The notes: generated by a model not told the origin, from the letters alone. 64,000 nt of DNA from Halomonas elongata (GCF_029081005.1 NZ_JAJQTQ010000012.1:1-64000), one strand, 5' to 3'. Counted from the first letter of the stretch, positions 35,633-45,805 are shown. Numbers and translations: made by a program.

Positions 35633-37108
35633 TCAAGCTCGAACCAGCGTCCCAAGGGTAGCGCGTGCGCCCCGCTCGTGCAGACTCTCGAGCGTCTCTC
35701 GATAAGCGTCGCGGAAACGCGGGTGATCGGCCAGGTCACCGAACAGCTCGCGGTTCTCGATGAAGGCCGTCGGCCGTTCTCGATTCACCGCGGCCACCGC
35801 TGTCAGGGAGTCCTTGAGGCGGTCGACCACCTCGATAGGCTCCCCGTTTTCGTCCGTGCCCTCGGCATAGCGCGCCCAGCTGGCCACCACCGCCGCCGCT
35901 CGATGCACATCGCCGCCATTGGCAAGCTGATCGCGAGCGACCGGCAGCAGCCATTTGGGAATACGATCGGAACTCTCGGCACACAGGCGCGCCAGAGTGT
36001 CCTTGATCTCCGGGTTGGCGAAGCGCTCGATCAGGGTCCGTCGGTACGCCTCCAGGTCGACACCGGGCAACGCGGCCAGCGTCGGCGTCGCCTCCTTCAC
36101 CATGTAGTCCATCAGGAAATCGACGAACAACGGATCCCGGCAGACTTCGTGGGCATAGCGATACCCGGCCAGATAACCGAAATAGCACAACGCCTGATGA
36201 CTGGCATTGAGCAGGCGAAGCTTCATCAATTCATAGGGCTCGACATTCTCGACCAGTTGCACACCGACCTTGTCGAGAGCCGGACGCCCCGACGCGAAGC
36301 GATCCTCCAGCACCCATTGGGTGAAAGGCTCGCAGACCACCGGCCAGTCATCCTCGAGCGCGAAGCGGGCCGACAGTTCCTCGATATCCGCCGGCGCCGT
36401 CACCGGAGTGATGCGATCGACCATGGAATTGGGGAACGGTACCTCGGCCTCGATCCAGGCCCCGAGCCCGGTGTCACGAGCCCTGGCGAAGGCACCGAAC
36501 ATGCGCCGAGCGACATCGCCGTTGCCCTGGATATTGTCGCAGGACATCACCGTGAATGGCGTCGCACCACGCTGCCGTCGTCGGGCGAGCGCTTCGACCA
36601 CCAGCCCGAACGAGGTCCGGGGCGCCCCCGGCTCGGCCAGGTCATGGCGTACATCGTCATCCTCGAGGTTGAAGTCACCACTCACCGGATGGACGTTGTA
36701 ACCGCCCTCGGTCACCGTCAGCGAGACGATACGAATGGCCGGATCGGCCATGGCCTCGATCACCGCCTCCGGGTCGTCCGGCGCGAACCGATAGTCGATC
36801 ATCGAGCCGATCACCCTGGGCTCGAGGCTACCGTCGGGGTGCTTGACCATCAGGGTATACAGATGATCCTGGGCAGCCAGAGTCTGCTGCATGCGGCGAT
36901 CGCCGGGCATCACACCGACGCCGACGATCCCCCAGTCAAGTGCCTCTCCTCGACGCATCAGCGCATCCAGATACATCGCCTGATGAGCACGGTGGAAGCC
37001 GCCGACACCGATGTGGACGATGCCGGGGGTAACGGCGCCACGATCGTAGCCGGGTGTGGCGACCTCGGAAGCCAGCTGATCCAGGTTGGCGTTGTTGAGT
37101 CGAGTCAT
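35633..37108 (-). CDS. Mannitol 2-dehydrogenase family protein
   Basis: A 491-residue long-chain polyol dehydrogenase. The N-terminal dinucleotide loop is HIGVGGFHRAHQAMYLD, and the catalytic region ELMKLRLLNASHQALCYFGY holds the conserved Lys-x5-Asn-x2-His set. Such enzymes oxidise D-mannitol to fructose, and often D-arabitol to xylulose and D-sorbitol to fructose, with NAD. The pairing with xylulokinase mirrors the mannitol/arabitol operon of Pseudomonas fluorescens (mtlD-mtlY). ATG 37108 is preferred (MTRLNNANL, GGAG upstream). Confidence 0.93.
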   Translation of the reverse strand: MTRLNNANLDQLASEVATPGYDRGAVTPGIVHIGVGGFHRAHQAMYLDALMRRGEALDWGIVGVGVMPGDRRMQQTLAAQDHLYTLMVKHPDGSLEPRVIGSMIDYRFAPDDPEAVIEAMADPAIRIVSLTVTEGGYNVHPVSGDFNLEDDDVRHDLAEPGAPRTSFGLVVEALARRRQRGATPFTVMSCDNIQGNGDVARRMFGAFARARDTGLGAWIEAEVPFPNSMVDRITPVTAPADIEELSARFALEDDWPVVCEPFTQWVLEDRFASGRPALDKVGVQLVENVEPYELMKLRLLNASHQALCYFGYLAGYRYAHEVCRDPLFVDFLMDYMVKEATPTLAALPGVDLEAYRRTLIERFANPEIKDTLARLCAESSDRIPKWLLPVARDQLANGGDVHRAAAVVASWARYAEGTDENGEPIEVVDRLKDSLTAVAAVNRERPTAFIENRELFGDLADHPRFRDAYRETLESLHERGARATLGTLVRA

Positions 37109-37159
37109 GAAAGGGTCTCCTGCCGCTCGTGGCAATGGCGTCATGTGAGAAAGTGGGGC

Positions 37160-37792
37160 TCAGTCGCTCGTGGCCCAGTGCAGGTCGGCGGCCACCGAGC
37201 GTGTCTTGATCAACCGGGCATTGAGCATGTCCTTGTGCCGGGTACGCTCGATGGCACCGGCCTGGTCCTGCCCCATGTCACGCCAGCGTTCGATCAGACG
37301 CGCCTCGAGCACCTCGTCGGGCACCTCGAGGAACAGGCTGAAGTCGAAGTCATTGCGCAGCATCGGCCAGGGACCTTCGTCGAGCAGCAGGTAGTTGCCC
37401 TCGATGATGACGATGCGGTGCCCGGTCGCGATCAGCCGACCGCCGGCCCGAGCCAGGTCCAGGGGCCGGTCGAACACCGGCACGGCGACCTCCCGATCGG
37501 CACGTTTCAACCTCGCCAGGTCGCACCGCAAGCCCTCTGTATCGAAGGTTTCCGGCGCGCCCTTGATGGGCAAGTGCCCGCGCGGTTCCAGCACGGCGTT
37601 GTCGAAGTGGTAGCCATCCATGGGCACCACCGCCGCGCAGCCGGCCTGACGGGCATTGAGTTCCCGGCACAGCCAACCCGACAGGAAGGACTTGCCGGCG
37701 GCGGGCGGCCCCGCCAGGGCCACGATGAAGCGACGGCTATCCCCCGCCGTCTCCAGCACCCGTGCCGCCACCTCATGGATGTTGGGCGTCAT
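37160..37792 (-). CDS. Uridine-kinase-like P-loop kinase, substrate unknown
   Basis: A 210-residue P-loop enzyme with Walker A GPPAAGKS at about residue 28 and a uridine/pantothenate-kinase-type strand VVPMDGYHFDNAVLEPRG. Later elements include VFDRPLDLARAG and IVIIEGNYLLLDEGPW (the acidic EGNYLL loop of this family) and a lid with RLIERW. It sits between the two polyol dehydrogenases. Similar kinases occur in sugar and fructose uptake loci of other proteobacteria. Phosphorylation of fructose or another pathway sugar is a reasonable guess, as no standard fructokinase is encoded here. Confidence 0.8.
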   Translation of the reverse strand: MTPNIHEVAARVLETAGDSRRFIVALAGPPAAGKSFLSGWLCRELNARQAGCAAVVPMDGYHFDNAVLEPRGHLPIKGAPETFDTEGLRCDLARLKRADREVAVPVFDRPLDLARAGGRLIATGHRIVIIEGNYLLLDEGPWPMLRNDFDFSLFLEVPDEVLEARLIERWRDMGQDQAGAIERTRHKDMLNARLIKTRSVAADLHWATSD

Positions 37793-37835
37793 TTCGGCTT
37801 GTCTCCTGCCTGCCTTCGTATATCTCGTAGCAAGA

Positions 37836-37940
37836 CTCGTCCGAAAACTCGGCGAGCGATGACCAGGGCTAGGCCCGCTCCCGGCGGGCCAACGCATTTC
37901 CCACCTCCATGTGGGTCACAAGGCAAAAATCGACGACCAA
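37836..37940. repeat. Composite dispersed repeat, copy C
   Basis: This 105-bp segment joins the start and end of copy A (GAAAACTCGGCGAGCGATG and CAAGGCAAAAATCGACGA) to the central part of copy B (ACCAGGGC, CCCGGCGGGCCAAC, TCCATGTGGG). It fills most of the spacer between the kinase and SDR genes, so the polyol operon is interrupted by an intergenic repeat. Confidence 0.75.
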
Positions 37941-37943
37941 TCG

Positions 37944-38720
37944 TCAGCTCATCCAGTTGCCGCCATCCACATTCAGCGTCTGGGCGACGACGTAGTCACT
38001 GTCGTCGCTGGCCAGAAAGACCGCCGCCCCGGCATAGTCTTCCGGACGACCCATCCGCCCCATCGGCACCGCCTCGCCGACCAGCCGCTTCTTCTCGCCC
38101 GGCGGGCGTCCCTCGTATCGTGCGAACAGCGCATCCACCTCTTCCCACATCGGCGTGTCGACCACGCCGGGGGCGATGCCGTTGACCCGGATGCCATGCC
38201 GGATCAGGTCCAGTCCGCAGGATTGCGTCAGGCTGATCACCGCCGCCTTGGTGGCACAGTAGGTGCTGACCAGCGCTTCGCCACGCCGGCCGGCCTGGGA
38301 GGCCATGTTGAGGATGGCCCCGCCCCGGCCCTGCTCGACCATTGCCGTGGCCACCGCCTGGAGTGTGAAGAAGAGCCCCTTGACGTTGACCTCGAACTGT
38401 CGGTCGAAGCTTTCCTCCCGCACGTCCAGCACTGGCGCCATATCGAATACCGCGGCGTTGTTGACCAGGATGTCGATGGCACCGAAACGTTCCAGGACCG
38501 TCGCCACCATGGCATCGATCGACGCCCTGTCACGCACATCCAGTTGCAGCCCGATGGCCTTGTCGCCGGCATCCAGCGACGCCAGCCCTTCATCGATGGC
38601 CGCAGCGTCGACATCGGCGACGACCACCCGGGCACCTTCTGCCAGATAACGTTCGGCGATCGCCAGGCCGATCCCCCGCGCGCCGCCGGTCACCACCGCG
38701 ACCTTGTCGGTGAGTTTCAT
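37944..38720 (-). CDS. SDR-family sorbitol (polyol) dehydrogenase
   Basis: A 258-residue classical short-chain dehydrogenase. The cofactor loop is TGGARGIG, followed by VVVADVD with an acidic residue that selects NAD. NNAAV is the structural motif and S-x12-YCATK holds the catalytic Tyr and Lys (with Ser in MASQAG). It resembles SmoS/PolS sorbitol dehydrogenases that convert D-glucitol to fructose. Location within the polyol ABC operon agrees. The start MKLTDKVAVVTGG is standard. Substrate preference is inferred from context. Confidence 0.88.
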   Translation of the reverse strand: MKLTDKVAVVTGGARGIGLAIAERYLAEGARVVVADVDAAAIDEGLASLDAGDKAIGLQLDVRDRASIDAMVATVLERFGAIDILVNNAAVFDMAPVLDVREESFDRQFEVNVKGLFFTLQAVATAMVEQGRGGAILNMASQAGRRGEALVSTYCATKAAVISLTQSCGLDLIRHGIRVNGIAPGVVDTPMWEEVDALFARYEGRPPGEKKRLVGEAVPMGRMGRPEDYAGAAVFLASDDSDYVVAQTLNVDGGNWMS

Positions 38721-38745
38721 CCCACGGTCTCCTTCTCGTCGTCGT

Positions 38746-39423
38746 TCATCCGGCGAGGCGTTGTCTGCGCCAGGCCATCACCAGCGCCGGCAATTCATGC
38801 ATGCTCGTCATCGCACGCCAGGCGCCGGCTTCGAGCAGCCGCTCCGCCTGGCCGGGCGGCACATGGCTGGCCCCGATGAAACCGATCACTGTCATGCCGG
38901 CCGCTCGGGCTGCCGTGACACCGGCCACACTGTCCTCCACCACCAGACAGTCCCTCGGCAGCGACGCCAACGTCTCGGCGGCCAGTCGATAGAGCCCGGG
39001 GTCCGGCTTGGGATCTGTTACCTGTTCGGCACAGAAGATCGGCACTTCGCCCAGAAGGGTGTCCAGCCCGGTCTTCGCCAGCGAGTCTCGTACGCGTCCG
39101 CGATGACTGTTGGACACCACCGCCATCGACATGCCCAGTCGCTCGATGACCTCGGCGACGCCATCGATGGCGCACAATTCCCGTGCCAGACGCCGCTCGA
39201 TCTCGCGGTCGATGGCGCGCAGCGCATCGGCAGGCAGCGCATGACGGCTGAGTGCCTCGAGACGTTCGAGGATCGCCCCCGTGGTCAAACCGAGAGCCTC
39301 GCCCAGTCGCGCCTCGATATCGACGTCGGGCAACCACGTCGACAACCGTTCGGCCAGGGTCGCCTCGGCGAGCGCCTCGCTGTCCACCAATACGCCATCG
39401 CAGTCGAAGATCAGCCTTTCCAT
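38746..39423 (-). CDS. HAD-superfamily hydrolase
   Basis: A 225-residue beta-phosphoglucomutase-like phosphatase. Motif I is FDCDGVLVDSE (nucleophile Asp in D-x-D-G), motif II VVSNS, motif III DPKPDPGLY and motif IV VVEDSVAG. The alpha-helical cap spans about residues 18-80. Such enzymes dephosphorylate sugar or polyol phosphates. HAD genes of this type are regular members of sorbitol/mannitol (smo/mtl) loci. It may detoxify a dead-end sugar phosphate. Spacing of 9 bp to the ABC ATPase gene indicates one transcript. Confidence 0.88.
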   Translation of the reverse strand: MERLIFDCDGVLVDSEALAEATLAERLSTWLPDVDIEARLGEALGLTTGAILERLEALSRHALPADALRAIDREIERRLARELCAIDGVAEVIERLGMSMAVVSNSHRGRVRDSLAKTGLDTLLGEVPIFCAEQVTDPKPDPGLYRLAAETLASLPRDCLVVEDSVAGVTAARAAGMTVIGFIGASHVPPGQAERLLEAGAWRAMTSMHELPALVMAWRRQRLAG

Positions 39424-39432
39424 GTCCGCTCC

Positions 39433-40575
<1,143 letters not shown>

Positions 40576-40587
40576 GTCATTGTCCTC

Positions 40588-41466
40588 TTATTTCACTGCG
40601 CCGAAGGTCAGGCCTCGGACCATTTGCTTCTGGGTGAGCCAACCGAATACCAGGATCGGCGCGATGGCCATGGTCGAGGCGGCGGACAACTTGGCCCAGA
40701 ACAGGCCTTCGGGGCTCGAGAAGGAGGCGATGTAGGCGGTCAGCGGTGCCGCCTGGGAGGTCGTCAGGTTGAGGCTCCAGAAAGACTCGTTCCAGCTCAG
40801 GATCACCGACAGCAGACCGGTGGAGGCGATCCCGGGCAGTGTCAGGGGCAGCAATAGATAACCGATTTCCTGAAGCGTGCTCGCGCCGTCCATGCGCCCC
40901 GCCTCGAGGATGTCTCGGGGAAGATCCTTGAAGAAGGTGTAGAGCATCCACACCACGATCGGCAGGTTCATCAGCGTGTAGACGATGGTCAGTCCGGTCA
41001 GGGTGTCCAGCAGCCCCAGATCGCGGAACAACAGATAGATCGGCACCAGAACGCCGACCGGTGGCAGCATCTTGGTCGACAGCATCCACAGCAAGGTGCC
41101 CTTGGTGCGCCTGGTCGGCAAAAAGGCCATCGAATAGGCCGATGGAATGGCGATCAACAGTGCCAGCAGGGTCGAGCCGAAGGCCACCACCACGCTGTTC
41201 CAGGCAAACTTGAGGTAATTGGCGCGTTCCTGCACCTCGACATAGCTGTCCAGGGTCGGCGTGAAGATCAGGCTCGGCTCGGCGATGGCCTCGGCTTCGG
41301 TCTTGAAGCCGGTCAGGATCATCCAGAAGATCGGGAAGAAAATGACCAGGGCTACCGTCCAGCCGAGGACCGCCATCCCGAAGCCGCGCAATCGCCTGGC
41401 GCGGGCCGCAGCGTCACCGCGGGCTGCATCCATCGGCGTGTTCTTGGTCGACAGGGTCGTCGTCAT
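40588..41466 (-). CDS. smoG: Polyol ABC transporter permease 2 (SmoG type)
   Basis: A 292-residue MalG-like permease with six helices. ATLQEIGYLLLPLTLPGIAST contains the EAA loop that contacts the ATPase (EAGRMDGASTLQEIGYLLLP region). The N-terminal helix WTVALVIFFPIFWMILTGFKT is typical. It forms the membrane channel with the SmoF-type permease. It begins 27 bp after that gene. Confidence 0.93.
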   Translation of the reverse strand: MTTTLSTKNTPMDAARGDAAARARRLRGFGMAVLGWTVALVIFFPIFWMILTGFKTEAEAIAEPSLIFTPTLDSYVEVQERANYLKFAWNSVVVAFGSTLLALLIAIPSAYSMAFLPTRRTKGTLLWMLSTKMLPPVGVLVPIYLLFRDLGLLDTLTGLTIVYTLMNLPIVVWMLYTFFKDLPRDILEAGRMDGASTLQEIGYLLLPLTLPGIASTGLLSVILSWNESFWSLNLTTSQAAPLTAYIASFSSPEGLFWAKLSAASTMAIAPILVFGWLTQKQMVRGLTFGAVK

Positions 41467-41493
41467 GGGAAGAATCTCCTCAGCGTGCCTGGC

Positions 41494-42384
41494 TCATTGC
41501 TCCAGGTTCTTGGCCACCATGCGGACCAGGAAGATGGCGACGATGTTGGCGAGAATGATAGCGATCACCCCGCCAGCGGACGCCGTCCCGACATCGAAGT
41601 CGAGCAAGGCGCGGATATAGATCAGGTAAGCCAGGTTGGTAGTGGCCAGTCCCGGCCCACCGGACGTCGTGACGAAGATCTCGGCGAAGATGGTCAACAG
41701 GAAGATCATCTCGATCATGATCACCACGCTGATCGCCCGCTTGAGATGCGGCAGCGTGATGAAGAAGAAGATCGCCACCGGGCCCGCGCCATCCATGCGG
41801 GCGGCTTCGACCTGATCGTCATCCAGCGACTGCATGGCGGTCAGCAGGATCAACAGCGCAAAGGGCAGCCACTGCCAGGAGACGATGATGATGATCGAGG
41901 TCAAGGGCAGGCTGGAGAACCAGTCCAGGGCCGGCAGGCCGAAGGATTCGGCGAGCCAGGCCAGTACCCCGTTGGCCGGATGCATCATCATGTTCTTCCA
42001 CACCAGAGCACTGACCGTGGGCATGACAAAGAACGGCGAAATGGCCAGCACCCGGGCAATGCCGCGACCGAAGAAATCCTGCTGGAACAGCACCGCCAGC
42101 AGGGTCCCGCCCACCACGGTGATCGCCAGGACCCAGCCCACCAGCAACAGGGTCGTCCCCATGGCCGACCACAAGGCGGGATCGCTCAGCAGGTACTGAT
42201 AGTTCTCCAGCCCGGCAAAACCTTTCATGCCGGGCATCAGCAGGTTGTAGCGCTGGAAGGAGAACCACAGGGTCATGCCCAGCGGCACCAGCATCCAGAG
42301 CAACAGCAGGGTTACCGCGGGGGCCTGCAGCGATAAGGTGCGCAGTCCCCCGACAGTACGGCCGGAGGCTCGAGTCTTGTTCAT
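41494..42384 (-). CDS. smoF: Polyol ABC transporter permease 1 (SmoF type)
   Basis: A 296-residue MalF-like permease with six helices. The N-terminal region PAVTLLLLWMLVPLGMTLWFSF is followed by a periplasmic loop (QRYNLLMPGMKGFAGLENY). EAARMDGAGPVAIFFFITLPHL is the EAA motif. It pairs with the MalG-like partner to form the pore. Spacing to the binding protein gene is 85 bp, wider than elsewhere in the operon. Confidence 0.93.
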   Translation of the reverse strand: MNKTRASGRTVGGLRTLSLQAPAVTLLLLWMLVPLGMTLWFSFQRYNLLMPGMKGFAGLENYQYLLSDPALWSAMGTTLLLVGWVLAITVVGGTLLAVLFQQDFFGRGIARVLAISPFFVMPTVSALVWKNMMMHPANGVLAWLAESFGLPALDWFSSLPLTSIIIIVSWQWLPFALLILLTAMQSLDDDQVEAARMDGAGPVAIFFFITLPHLKRAISVVIMIEMIFLLTIFAEIFVTTSGGPGLATTNLAYLIYIRALLDFDVGTASAGGVIAIILANIVAIFLVRMVAKNLEQ

Positions 42385-42469
42385 GGGTCGTCACTCGTCG
42401 GTTGGGACGCCGCAAGCGGCACTCGATCCAGGCGGCGCGCCAGGCGCCGCCATGGATGACGCCTGCGTG

Positions 42470-43780
42470 TCAGTCGAGATAGCCGGAGCGTTGCATGGTC
42501 CGTTCGGTGGCGCGCTGCGCGGCCTGCAGCGCCTGCTCGACGCTGGTTTCCCCGGTCAGGGCCGAGGCGATCATCTGCCCCACCTGGGTACCGATCGACT
42601 GGAACTCAGGAATGCCGACGAACTGCACGCCCACATAGGGATTGGGCTCGAGAGTGGAATCCAGCGGATCGGCGTCGCGGATCGCGTCGACCACGAAACC
42701 GGCGAAGGGTGCGGCCTGCTGGTAACGCTCATCGGCATAGGTGGATTCGCGAGTGCCGGGAGGCACGCTGGTCCAGCCTTCCTGCTCGCCGACCCGTTCG
42801 ACGTATTCCTGCGAAGTCGCCCAGCTGATGAAGGTCTTGGCCGCTTCGGTGGATTCCGAGGAGCTCGGAATCGCCAGGGCCCAGGACCACAACCAGTGCG
42901 AGCCCTTCGGTGTCTCGGCCACCGGCGCCGGGGCGAAGCCAAGCTGGTCGGCGACCTGGGACTCGTCGGGATTGAACAGCTTGCCGGCCGCCGAGGTGGC
43001 ATCGACCCACATGGCGCAGTTGCCCCGCGAAAAGAGCGCGAGGTTCTCGTTGAAGCCGTTGGAACTCGCCCCTGCCGGCCCATAATCATTGAGCAGGTCG
43101 ACATAGAAAGAGACCGCCTCCTGCCAGGCATCGCTGTCGATCTCGGGATTCCAGTCCATGTCGAACCAGCGGCCACCATGGGTATTCACCAGGGTCGAGA
43201 CGAATGCCATGTTCTCGCCCCAGCCCGGTTTCCCGCGCAGGCAGATACCGGCCACTTCGTTATCAGGGTCGTTGAGCTTGCCGGCCCACTCCTGCACCTC
43301 GCTCCAGGTCGGCTGCTCGCTCATCTCGATGCCGGCCTGCTCGAACAGGTCCTTGCGGTAGTACATCATCGAGCTTTCTGCATAGAACGGCAGCGCATGC
43401 AGGGTACCATCATGGCTGAGACCATCGCGGACCGGCTTGAGCAGGTCCTCGACCCGGTAGGACTCGGGCAGGTCGTCGAGCGGTTCGAGCCAGCCACGCT
43501 CGGCCCAGATCGGCGCCTCGTAGCTGCCGATGGTCATGACATCGAACTGCCCGCCATCGGTGGCGATATCGGTGGTCATGCGCTGGCGCAACACATTCTC
43601 CTCCAGCACCACCCAGTCAAGGGTGATGTCGGGGTGTGCCTTCTCGAAGGCCTCGGTGAGCCCTTGCATGATGACCATGTCGTTATTGTTGACGGTAGCC
43701 ACCGTGATGGTCTCGGCCTGGGCCGCCGTGGCGCCCAGCGCCGCGACGGCGGCCAGGGGAAGTAGACGATGACGCTGCAT
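42470..43780 (-). CDS. smoE: Polyol ABC transporter substrate-binding protein (SmoE type)
   Basis: A 436-residue extracellular binding protein of the MalE-like family 1. A signal peptide precedes the cut after AAQAE. MVIMQGLTEAFEKAHPDITLDWVVLEENVLRQ and ATDGGQFDVMTIGSYEAPIW are shared with sorbitol/mannitol-binding proteins. It delivers polyols to the SmoFG-K importer. It is the first gene of the operon. A double inverted repeat 88-123 bp upstream is a candidate operator for the SorC regulator encoded next to it. Confidence 0.93.
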   Translation of the reverse strand: MQRHRLLPLAAVAALGATAAQAETITVATVNNNDMVIMQGLTEAFEKAHPDITLDWVVLEENVLRQRMTTDIATDGGQFDVMTIGSYEAPIWAERGWLEPLDDLPESYRVEDLLKPVRDGLSHDGTLHALPFYAESSMMYYRKDLFEQAGIEMSEQPTWSEVQEWAGKLNDPDNEVAGICLRGKPGWGENMAFVSTLVNTHGGRWFDMDWNPEIDSDAWQEAVSFYVDLLNDYGPAGASSNGFNENLALFSRGNCAMWVDATSAAGKLFNPDESQVADQLGFAPAPVAETPKGSHWLWSWALAIPSSSESTEAAKTFISWATSQEYVERVGEQEGWTSVPPGTRESTYADERYQQAAPFAGFVVDAIRDADPLDSTLEPNPYVGVQFVGIPEFQSIGTQVGQMIASALTGETSVEQALQAAQRATERTMQRSGYLD

Positions 43781-43867
43781 GGCGTGCTCCTGTTGCGTTG
43801 ATGCCTCGTGGGAGGCGTTGTTGTTGTCTCAGGACGACGGGGACTCCCGCTGTCCTTTCGCTCATTA

Positions 43868-43903
43868 CCGATCAATGAAATCAACGACTGATCAAATGAT
43901 CGG
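43868..43903 (-). promoter_or_regulatory. Candidate operator of the polyol operon
   Basis: An inner palindrome GATCA-AA-TGATC (43890-43901) shares its right arm with a wider inverted pair, CCGATCA (43868) and TGATCGG (43897). Nested half-sites are consistent with a SorC/DeoR-type oligomer. It is about 90-120 bp upstream of the smoE start codon. Confidence 0.45.
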
Positions 43904-43946
43904 ATAGAGACGTTCAAAACGCAAAGCCGGAGTGCTTAGACTTTAG

Positions 43947-44015
43947 GCTAGAAGCTAGAAGCTAGAAGCTAGAAGCTAGAAGCTAGAAGCTAGAAGCTAG
44001 CGGCGAGCGGCGAGC
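43947..44015. repeat. Heptamer tandem arrays (GCTAGAA)n and (GCGGCGA)2
   Basis: Seven perfect copies of GCTAGAA (43947-43995) and a partial copy are followed, in register, by two copies of GCGGCGA. The copies show no mismatches, which suggests recent expansion. The array lies between the candidate operator and the SorC gene. Confidence 0.92.
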
Positions 44016-44090
44016 AGGATGACGACTGACGTGAGCCTCTCGTCAAAAGCAGACGACGGAGATTACCGCTCGAGCAGCCCGGCCGGGGGT

Positions 44091-44153
<63 letters not shown>

Positions 44154-44158
44154 TCCGA

Positions 44159-45109
44159 TCACAAGTGCTCGACGATATACCGCGCGGCCTGCTCATCGGT
44201 CACCAGACTCTTCAACCATCCCCCGCGCAGGGCCGCGAGAATCGCCGGCGCCTTGCCCCGCCCTCCGGCCAGGGCCACCATTTCCTGGTCGCGGAACATC
44301 GACAACGGCAGGCTGGTGACGCGCCGGCTGGTCGAGCAGTCGATCAGTTCGCCTTCGGCATTCATGGGCCAGCCGAGCAGTTCACCGACAGCCTCCCGGG
44401 ACAGCAGTTCGTCCAGCTCGGCTTCGCTGATGAAGTGATCCTGAAACAGGGTGGCCTGCCGATCGATTCGCCCCACCCCGATGAAGGCCGCCTGCGCCTG
44501 GCGCGCGACTTCGGCGATGGCCTGGAACAGGGGCTGCCCCTGCAGTGCCTCCTTCTCGGCGACCGAACCCGCCACGACCGGCGCGGGCAGCAGGAAGCGC
44601 TCACTGCCCGTCTTGTCGGCAAGCACCATGACACCGTCATAGCGGTTGGCGGAGCCGTCCCGAGCGATGTTGCCCACCAGCGAGACGATGCGATGCTGCG
44701 GACGGTCGAACCGTCTCAGCGCCTCCACCGTGGCGCGTACCGAACGCCCCGTGCCCAACGACAGGGTCAGTGGTTCGGATCGCTCGAGCAGGCGCGCGAG
44801 ACGCTCGGCACCGGCCACTGCCAGATAATGGGCGCTATCCGCCCCCGCCTCGGCATCGGCCGGGACCACATCGCAGAATGCCAGACCGAAACCGTCGCGA
44901 ATCGTCTGGGACAGCGCCGTGCACTGCGCGATGGGATGGTCGATATGGACCTTGACCAGGCCCTCCTGACGCGCCAGCGCCAGCAGGCGTTGCACACCGG
45001 GACGGGAGACGCCCAACTGGACGGCGATCTCGTCCTGGGTACAGCCTCCCACATGGGAGAGCCAGGCCGCCCGCGCCGCCTGGTCCAGTTTCACCTCGAA
45101 CTTGTCCAC
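44159..45109 (-). CDS. SorC-family sugar-binding transcriptional regulator
   Basis: A regulator of about 316 residues. KLDQAARAAWLSHVGGCTQDEIAVQLGVSRPGVQRLL is the N-terminal helix-turn-helix region characteristic of SorC/DeoR-like proteins. The large C-terminal sugar-phosphate-binding domain includes LTLSLGTGRSVRATVEAL and AFIGVGRID. It should sense a phosphorylated sugar or polyol and control the adjacent smoEFGK operon. The start is uncertain: GTG 45109 (VDKFEVKL) is preferred; GTG 45169 gives 20 more residues but lacks a ribosome site. Confidence 0.88.
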   Translation of the reverse strand: MDKFEVKLDQAARAAWLSHVGGCTQDEIAVQLGVSRPGVQRLLALARQEGLVKVHIDHPIAQCTALSQTIRDGFGLAFCDVVPADAEAGADSAHYLAVAGAERLARLLERSEPLTLSLGTGRSVRATVEALRRFDRPQHRIVSLVGNIARDGSANRYDGVMVLADKTGSERFLLPAPVVAGSVAEKEALQGQPLFQAIAEVARQAQAAFIGVGRIDRQATLFQDHFISEAELDELLSREAVGELLGWPMNAEGELIDCSTSRRVTSLPLSMFRDQEMVALAGGRGKAPAILAALRGGWLKSLVTDEQAARYIVEHL

Positions 45110-45178
45110 TCTTCGACTCACTGACCGATCGACATGCCCGGCATCATCGCAAGGCTGCCGGGGTTGCACAATGTTCGC

Positions 45179-45805
45179 TCACCGGCGACGCAGTACCACG
45201 CTGAGATTGTTGGCCGGCATCTCGACGACCGTCTCGCATGCCAACCCGTGAGGCCTGGCCACTTCCACCACCGTCTCGAGGTCACGTATGCCCCAGCGCG
45301 CATCGCGGCGTCTCAGGTCCTCGTCGAAGGCAGCGTTGCTTGGCGCCGTGTGTCGACCTTCGCGCCGATAAGGCCCATACAGATAGAGCGCTCCGCCGAC
45401 CGACAGCCGCTCGCCGGCCCGAGCCACCAGCGCTTCGATCACTTCCCAGGGCGAGATATGCACCAGGTTGATGGCCACGATGGCGTCGTACGTTTCGTCG
45501 GGCCAGGCACCGGTGGCATCGAGACGAATCGGCGCCATGAGGTTGCCCGGACCCGACGTCTCTCGCCAGGCCTCGATGGATGCCAGGGAGTGCGCGTCGA
45601 CATCGCTCGGCTGCCACTGCCAGCCCGGCATCGCCGAGGCAAAATGCAGCCCGTGTTCCCCGCTGCCGCTGGCCAGCTCGAGCACCCGGGCTCGCGCCGG
45701 CAATACCTCCTCGAGCACTGCGAGGATCGGCTCGCGATTACGCGCGGCGGCGGGACTCTTGAGGCGCGTCGGGGATGTGCCCCGATGATCGGTTCGTGAC
45801 ATCAT
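45179..45805 (-). CDS. DUF938 SAM-dependent methyltransferase-like protein
   Basis: A 208-residue protein with a class I methyltransferase fold. The SAM loop is VLELASGSGEHGLHFA, preceded by SPAAARNREPILAVLEEVLP, the typical start of the DUF938 family (related to METTL26). The acidic DVDAHSLASIEAW and INLVHISPWEV fit the motif II and post-IV regions. Substrate unknown. ATG 45805 is chosen to match the family; a frame to 45910 overlaps the hutC start. Confidence 0.85.
   Translation of the reverse strand: MMSRTDHRGTSPTRLKSPAAARNREPILAVLEEVLPARARVLELASGSGEHGLHFASAMPGWQWQPSDVDAHSLASIEAWRETSGPGNLMAPIRLDATGAWPDETYDAIVAINLVHISPWEVIEALVARAGERLSVGGALYLYGPYRREGRHTAPSNAAFDEDLRRRDARWGIRDLETVVEVARPHGLACETVVEMPANNLSVVLRRR

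Noticed and set aside
35678..38185. Open frame of 835 codons on the plus strand across the polyol genes
   Set aside because: It runs antisense through the mannitol dehydrogenase and kinase genes and a repeat spacer. No domain is recognisable, and the real genes have full catalytic motifs.
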